Assembly (NCBI GenBank): GCA_030668545.1 | Contig: DAOUTT010000064.1 | Location: forward strand, 1-9,213 | Reading direction: 5' to 3' | Origin: Anaerolineales bacterium | GTDB lineage: Bacteria; Chloroflexota; Anaerolineae; Anaerolineales; E44-bin32 | DNA: 9,213 bases | Part shown: one piece after another, positions 5,140-9,213 of the stretch | Position numbering within the stretch: position 1 is the first letter of the stretch | Layout: the number at the start of each line of letters is the position of its first letter | The notes under the pieces: model-generated | What the model was told of the DNA's origin: nothing | Seen by the model: the letters and a program-made list of their open reading frames with translations, nothing else | The model's database searches: none | Position numbers and translations under genes: made by a program

Positions 5140-5189
5140 GCGTAGAGTTACTCTGGGTGTTTAAAAAAATAAATTAGCGAGGACTGGCA

Positions 5190-6803
5190 ATGACACACGC
5201 TCTCTACCGGAAGTGGCGACCACAGCGGTGGGAAGAAGTCTGCGGACAGGACCATATTATTCATACGCTTCAGAACGCAGTACGGGGAGAGCGCGTAGCT
5301 CACGCGTACTTGTTTGCGGGACCACGAGGCACTGGAAAAACTACGACCGCTCGTCTCCTCGCCAAAGCGGTTAACTGTCTGGCGGACTCGCCCGCCGACC
5401 GCCCGTGTGGGGACTGTGAACTTTGCATAGCGGTAGCACAGGGGAGCTTTCTCGATCTGATCGAGATCGACGCTGCTTCCAACACCAGCGTTGACGATAT
5501 CCGCGAATTGAGAGATAAGATCAGCTTTTCACCCAACCGTGGGCGTTATAAGGTGTACATCATCGATGAGGTCCACATGCTCTCAACGGCGGCTTTCAAT
5601 GCTCTGTTAAAGACATTGGAAGAACCCCCGGCGCATGCCATCTTCATTCTTGCTACAACAGAAGTGCATAAGATTCCGGCGACTGTTCTATCGCGCTGCC
5701 AGCGCCATGAATTCCGGCAGCTGCCGGTTGCGACCATCATCGACTATCTTCGACCCAAGATTGAGGAGGAAGAATTCAACATCGAGGAAGCGGCGCTCGA
5801 GCTGATTGCGCGACAAGCGACGGGCAGCTTGCGCGATGCGATCTCATTGCTGGACCAACTCAGCTCAACGGGCGAGAGTGTGTCATTGGAGTACGCGGAG
5901 ATGGTGCTGGGTACCGCGGCAAGCGAGGCGGTACGCGGTGTTGTGGCCGCTTTGGTTGCTGGCAATATAGGCGAGGGTCTGAGTCTGATCAACGAAACCC
6001 TGGACGGTGGGGCTGACCCAAGACAGTTCGCTCGCCAGGTCGTAGATTACTTGCGCGGGCTGCTGCTCATCAAGATGGGGAATGAAAAATTAGTTGAAGC
6101 CACAGCCGAGACTAGAGCGGAAATGCGTGCCTTAGCGGAGGAGATAACGCTTGAGCGGCTGCTCGCAGGGATCAACACGTTCAACCGCGCAGCTACAGAA
6201 CGGAAGACTACCTGGCAGACATCACTGCCTCTTGAATTAGCTTTTATTGAAGCAGGGGAGACGCAGGGCAATAATTCGCAATCGAGGACTCCCCCGCAGG
6301 CAGAACCTGTGCAAAATCCAAAGCCTGCGCAGACGAAGGTTGATTCTAAATCGCTGAAACCGGAGCCCGGGAGGCAAAACAGTGAACAGAAGTCCGACCC
6401 GGCACCTGAGCCGATCAAGGGGAAGCTGAGTTTCGAGATCATCGTCAGCCGTTGGCGGGATGTCCTTCAAGCCGCCCGGCGTCACGATCCACGTGTTCAG
6501 GCTTTGTTGAATTCCTGCCGCCCATTAAACCTCGAGGGAGGTGTGCTCATTATTGGTTTCGGCAGCGATCTTCTCCGAGACAAGATGGAGAAGGATCACA
6601 ACCTGCAAATCGCTGTCAGCGCCCTGGAGGAAGTCTGTGGTGCAAAACTCGGTCTTCGCTGCATCTTGAGCGAATCATGGAAACCTGGAGATCCTGCGGA
6701 CAACCAACCTCCGCCAATGGAGGATGGGGGGATGGTTTCGACTGCAATTCGCGAATTGGGGGCACATGTCGTCGAAGTGGAAAAATGGCCTCCGGAGGCA
6801 TAG
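5190..6803 (+). CDS. dnaX: DNA polymerase III subunit tau/gamma (clamp loader)
   Basis: This 537-residue protein is the ATPase of the clamp loader, which opens the beta clamp and loads it on primed DNA at the replication fork. It has YRKWRPQRW...V.GQ at the start, Walker A GPRGTGKTT (44-52), a four-cysteine zinc module (Cys63, Cys73, Cys76, Cys79), EIDAASNTSVDDIRELRD, Walker B IIDEVHML (Asp126-Glu127), sensor 1 ATTEVHK and the SRC arginine-finger motif (168-170). Domain III follows to about 360, then a Pro/Gln/Lys-rich linker (about 360-410) and a C-terminal domain (about 412-537). At 537 residues it is shorter than E. coli tau (643) and nearer Gram-positive versions. I found no A-rich slippery heptamer of the E. 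coli type, so a frameshifted gamma product is not supported. GAGGA (5179-5183) lies 6 nt before the ATG. It heads the dnaX-ybaB-recR cluster. Confidence 0.97.
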   Translation: MTHALYRKWRPQRWEEVCGQDHIIHTLQNAVRGERVAHAYLFAGPRGTGKTTTARLLAKAVNCLADSPADRPCGDCELCIAVAQGSFLDLIEIDAASNTSVDDIRELRDKISFSPNRGRYKVYIIDEVHMLSTAAFNALLKTLEEPPAHAIFILATTEVHKIPATVLSRCQRHEFRQLPVATIIDYLRPKIEEEEFNIEEAALELIARQATGSLRDAISLLDQLSSTGESVSLEYAEMVLGTAASEAVRGVVAALVAGNIGEGLSLINETLDGGADPRQFARQVVDYLRGLLLIKMGNEKLVEATAETRAEMRALAEEITLERLLAGINTFNRAATERKTTWQTSLPLELAFIEAGETQGNNSQSRTPPQAEPVQNPKPAQTKVDSKSLKPEPGRQNSEQKSDPAPEPIKGKLSFEIIVSRWRDVLQAARRHDPRVQALLNSCRPLNLEGGVLIIGFGSDLLRDKMEKDHNLQIAVSALEEVCGAKLGLRCILSESWKPGDPADNQPPPMEDGGMVSTAIRELGAHVVEVEKWPPEA

Positions 6804-6913
6804 AGGCTCTGGTTTCGTTCAGTCCCCGCATTGGCCTTGATCGTTCCTTTTAATAAAACCTACGAGATCGCCCGGATAAAGGGCACCAACGAGTATTAAA
6901 TTGAGAGGGTTAA

Positions 6914-7249
6914 ATGGGCAAGGGTAAAGGGAGTTCCGCCTTCGGTAAAAACATGATGGCGCAAGTCCAGGAGCTTCAAGCGAAGCTCGTTCAGGCACAG
7001 GAGAATCTTGGGGAACTGACTGTTGAGGTCACAACAGGCGGCGGCGCAGTGCGGCTGGTGATGAGCGGGACGCAGGAATGCCGAGAGGTGAACATCGACC
7101 CGGATCTTCTAGAAGCCGGTGATGTTGAGATGATCCAGGACTTGATCCTCCTGGCTATTAACCAGGCGGTCCAGGAATCACAAGCGCTGGCTGCAAAACA
7201 ACTTGGCCCTCTGGCAGGTGGACTTGGGCAGCTGGGTGGAGGCGCGTGA
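6914..7249 (+). CDS. YbaB/EbfC-family nucleoid-associated protein
   Basis: This 111-residue protein matches YbaB/EbfC, a small dimeric DNA-binding protein found between dnaX and recR in many bacteria. It opens with a basic Gly/Lys segment, then a long helix (about 12-34, MMAQVQELQAKLVQAQENL), the conserved beta core TVEVTTGGGAVRLVMSGTQECREVNIDPDLL (36-66) and a second helix (72-97). The Gly/Leu-rich tail (98-111) is typical. Proposed roles are chromosome organisation and modulation of RecR-dependent repair. GAGAGGG (6903-6909) lies 4 nt before the ATG. The 110-nt gap from dnaX has no clear terminator or strong promoter. Its stop overlaps the recR start (GTGA). Confidence 0.93.
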   Translation: MGKGKGSSAFGKNMMAQVQELQAKLVQAQENLGELTVEVTTGGGAVRLVMSGTQECREVNIDPDLLEAGDVEMIQDLILLAINQAVQESQALAAKQLGPLAGGLGQLGGGA

Positions 7250-7854
7250 GATCCGCGGCGCCTAAGCCGGTAGAGCGGCTCATTGAAGCATTCGCTCGTC
7301 TGCCGGGCATTGGCCCGAAGACTGCATCGCGCCTGACCTACTTCCTCCTGCGGGCTCCAGAAGGTGAGAGTCTGGAGCTGGCGGAGGCGCTGCGGGAAAT
7401 GCGGACTCATACTCGCTTCTGCTCGCTTTGTTTTAATATCACCAGCAACGATGCCGATCCCTGTCTGATCTGCAGTGGCGCCGGCCGTGACTCATCGAAG
7501 ATCTGTTTGGTTGAGGAGCCGCTTGACGTTCTCGCCCTCGAGCGGACGGGTGAGTACTCGGGTCACTACCATGTCCTTCATGGGGCGCTCTCCCCGATCG
7601 ACGGTATCGGACCAGATGACCTGCGCATCGCGGAGCTGATGGGGCGCCTTCAAGGTGGGGCGATTCAGGAATTGATCATCGCCACCAATCCTACGTTGGA
7701 GGGCGAAGCCACGGCGATGTACATCAAGCAGAGTATGGAGGGGAGCGAGGCTCGCATCACGCGTTTAGCGCGCGGCCTTCCCTCTGGGGGCGACCTCGAA
7801 TACGCGGATATCACTACGCTATCTCAGGCGCTTCGCGGGAGATCCGAGATATAG
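7246..7854 (+). CDS. recR: Recombination mediator protein RecR
   Basis: This 202-residue protein has the standard RecR architecture and length. A helix-hairpin-helix (LPGIGPKTASRL, 19-30) is followed by a C4 zinc finger (Cys59-x2-Cys62 and Cys73-x2-Cys76) and a Toprim domain (ICLVEEPLDVLALERTGEYSG, about 86-106, continuing through ATNPTLEGEATAMYI). The C-terminal Walker-B-like segment is LARGLPSGGDLEYADITTLSQAL. With RecF and RecO it loads RecA on SSB-coated single-stranded gaps. The start is GTG7246 in the GTGA overlap with ybaB, and GGAGG (7238-7242) lies 3 nt upstream inside ybaB, so translation is probably coupled. The stop codon sits in a small hairpin. Confidence 0.96.
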   Translation: MRSAAPKPVERLIEAFARLPGIGPKTASRLTYFLLRAPEGESLELAEALREMRTHTRFCSLCFNITSNDADPCLICSGAGRDSSKICLVEEPLDVLALERTGEYSGHYHVLHGALSPIDGIGPDDLRIAELMGRLQGGAIQELIIATNPTLEGEATAMYIKQSMEGSEARITRLARGLPSGGDLEYADITTLSQALRGRSEI

Positions 7855-7869
7855 GAGTCTAAGACTCCT
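7853..7869 (+). terminator. Hairpin overlapping the recR stop codon
   Basis: AGGAGTC (7853-7859) pairs with GACTCCT (7863-7869) around a 3-nt TAA loop. Its left arm includes the last two bases of the TAG stop. No T run follows, so it may be an atypical terminator or a 3'-end stabiliser for the dnaX cluster mRNA. Confidence 0.4.
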
Positions 7870-7960
7870 CCCACAAGTATTTCGGGAATGCTATCGCTCG
7901 GGCAGCGGTCGTTTGGGCTGGCAAGGTGGCGAGAACCCAGGATGGTTTTGGGCCTTTCCC

Positions 7961-7989
7961 TTGACATTCTGTTCCCGGGGCCTTAAAAT
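7961..7989 (+). promoter_or_regulatory. Strong sigma-A promoter P1 upstream of 16S rRNA
   Basis: Consensus TTGACA (7961-7966), a 17-nt spacer, TAAAAT (7984-7989); expected start near 7996. It could drive rRNA transcription or the separate RNA that ends at the hairpin at 8097-8130. Confidence 0.75.
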
Positions 7990-7995
7990 AAGGCC
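7979..7995. promoter_or_regulatory. Inverted repeat centred on the P1 -10 box
   Basis: GGCCTT (7979-7984), AAAAT, AAGGCC (7990-7995): a perfect 6-bp inverted repeat with a 5-nt centre covering the TAAAAT hexamer. A dimeric repressor binding here would block P1; alternatively the symmetry is fortuitous. Confidence 0.35.
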
Positions 7996-8130
7996 AATAA
8001 AGTTCACGGTCTCGCCAAGTTTCTTGGAAGACCTGGAAAACCAAATAGTCAAGTGCAGCACAGGCTAAATGAGCAGGTTGAGAAGTCAGCCAGCCTCGTC
8101 GATGTTGAGTTGTTGAACATCGACGTTTTT
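7996..8130 (+). ncRNA. Candidate RNA of about 135 nt between P1 and a terminator
   Basis: From the P1 start to the T run at 8130. It folds into a first hairpin, GGTCT-CG-CCAAG / CTTGG-A-AGACC (8008-8033, 10 bp), a largely single-stranded A-rich middle, then AGGCT (8062-8066) with AGCCT (8092-8096), stacked directly on the terminator stem (8097-8125). It has no SRP-type GGAAG...CAGCC signature and no plausible frame. It may be an independent sRNA or an attenuated rRNA leader. Confidence 0.4.
8097..8130 (+). terminator. Intrinsic terminator-like hairpin between the two rRNA promoters
   Basis: CGTCGATGTT (8097-8106) pairs perfectly with AACATCGACG (8116-8125), 10 bp around a 9-nt loop, immediately followed by TTTTT (8126-8130). 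It has every sequence property of a rho-independent terminator and lies 12 nt before the P2 -35. Confidence 0.8.
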
Positions 8131-8142
8131 GACCTGTTGCCC

Positions 8143-8171
8143 TTGACACTGGTTGGGGCGGGTGGTAGTAT
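8143..8171 (+). promoter_or_regulatory. Strong sigma-A promoter P2 of the rRNA operon
   Basis: TTGACA (8143-8148), a 17-nt spacer, TAGTAT (8166-8171); expected start near 8178, leaving a leader of about 120 nt before mature 16S. As it is downstream of the terminator hairpin, it is the best candidate for the main rRNA promoter. Confidence 0.75.
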
Positions 8172-8274
8172 TTCGCCCGCTAGAGGCAAAGTACCTTAAC
8201 AACTGAAGAGTGATAGGAAACCCTGTAAGTAAAAAGACAGAAAAATGACTTTGAGTCCGGTCGAAATGGATATT

Positions 8275-8292
8275 CTACGTCTTCGGACGTAG
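8275..8292 (+). other. UUCG-capped hairpin in the 16S leader
   Basis: CTACGTC, TTCG, GACGTAG: a 7-bp stem closed by the very stable C(UUCG)G tetraloop, ending 8 nt before the mature 16S end. It may help leader folding or processing during ribosome assembly. Confidence 0.6.
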
Positions 8293-8300
8293 TGAAAATC

Positions 8301-9213
<913 letters not shown>

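Noticed and set aside
5003..5189. SRP RNA upstream of dnaX, as in Bacillus
   Set aside because: The conserved GGAAG...AGCAGCC apical loop of SRP RNA is absent; the space is filled by promoters and an inverted repeat.
6452..6853. A 133-codon frame overlapping the end of dnaX
   Set aside because: It lies in another frame within the conserved dnaX C-terminal region and has shadow-like Arg/Ser/Cys-rich composition.
7859..8149. A 96-codon minus-strand frame upstream of 16S
   Set aside because: It crosses two promoters and a terminator, has no ribosome binding site, and its product looks random.

Overview
The window reads as a chromosomal housekeeping segment from an uncultured bacterium, most plausibly a member of Chloroflexota. 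The partial 16S rRNA carries ACACCTACGGGTGGCAGC where most bacteria have ACTCCTACGGGAGGCAGC, has a C in place of the usual A at the start of the 806-region block, and is short around its 440-490 helix. An intergenic GTAGAGACGCAGCA palindrome of a style I associate with Chloroflexi and cyanobacteria points the same way. Protein families (single TatA, LysM plus lamin-tail protein, YacP-like NYN nuclease) are compatible with that. The assignment is inference; no database was searched.

Layout. Positions 1-423 hold the 3' part of an acidic, unrecognised protein that is open at the window edge, closed by an 11-bp hairpin. 501-1427 is a cytoplasmic HAD-superfamily phosphatase. 1604-2503 is a PP2C-type Ser/Thr phosphatase with its own sigma-A-like promoter. 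2504-3146 (about 640 nt) has no credible gene but is densely structured: an attenuator-like chain of mutually exclusive helices, a small promoter-plus-terminator unit that could encode a sRNA, a perfect 28-nt palindromic repeat, three further stem-loops and a pair of operator-like palindromes. 3147-3626 (minus) is a YacP-like NYN nuclease. 3819-4568 is a membrane-anchored LysM/lamin-tail protein, possibly translated from a leaderless mRNA. 4805-4993 (minus) is TatA, sharing a terminator region with the LysM gene.

5190-7854 is the classic replication/repair cluster dnaX - ybaB/ebfC - recR: the clamp-loader subunit, a nucleoid-associated protein, and the RecFOR-pathway recombination mediator. 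ybaB and recR overlap by 4 nt and are probably translationally coupled; the dnaX-ybaB gap is 110 nt. About 450 nt after recR the 16S rRNA gene starts (about 8301) and runs off the window at 9213. Its upstream region has two textbook -35/-10 promoters with 17-nt spacers, but a strong intrinsic-terminator-like hairpin with a T run lies between them. The upstream promoter therefore either makes a separate RNA of about 135 nt or an attenuated rRNA leader, and its -10 sits inside a perfect inverted repeat.

The most interesting signals are non-coding: the promoter-terminator-promoter arrangement ahead of 16S, the alternative-helix chain at 2596-2666 and the structured tract that follows it. I see no CRISPR array, transposase, phage gene, toxin-antitoxin pair or recognisable defence system.
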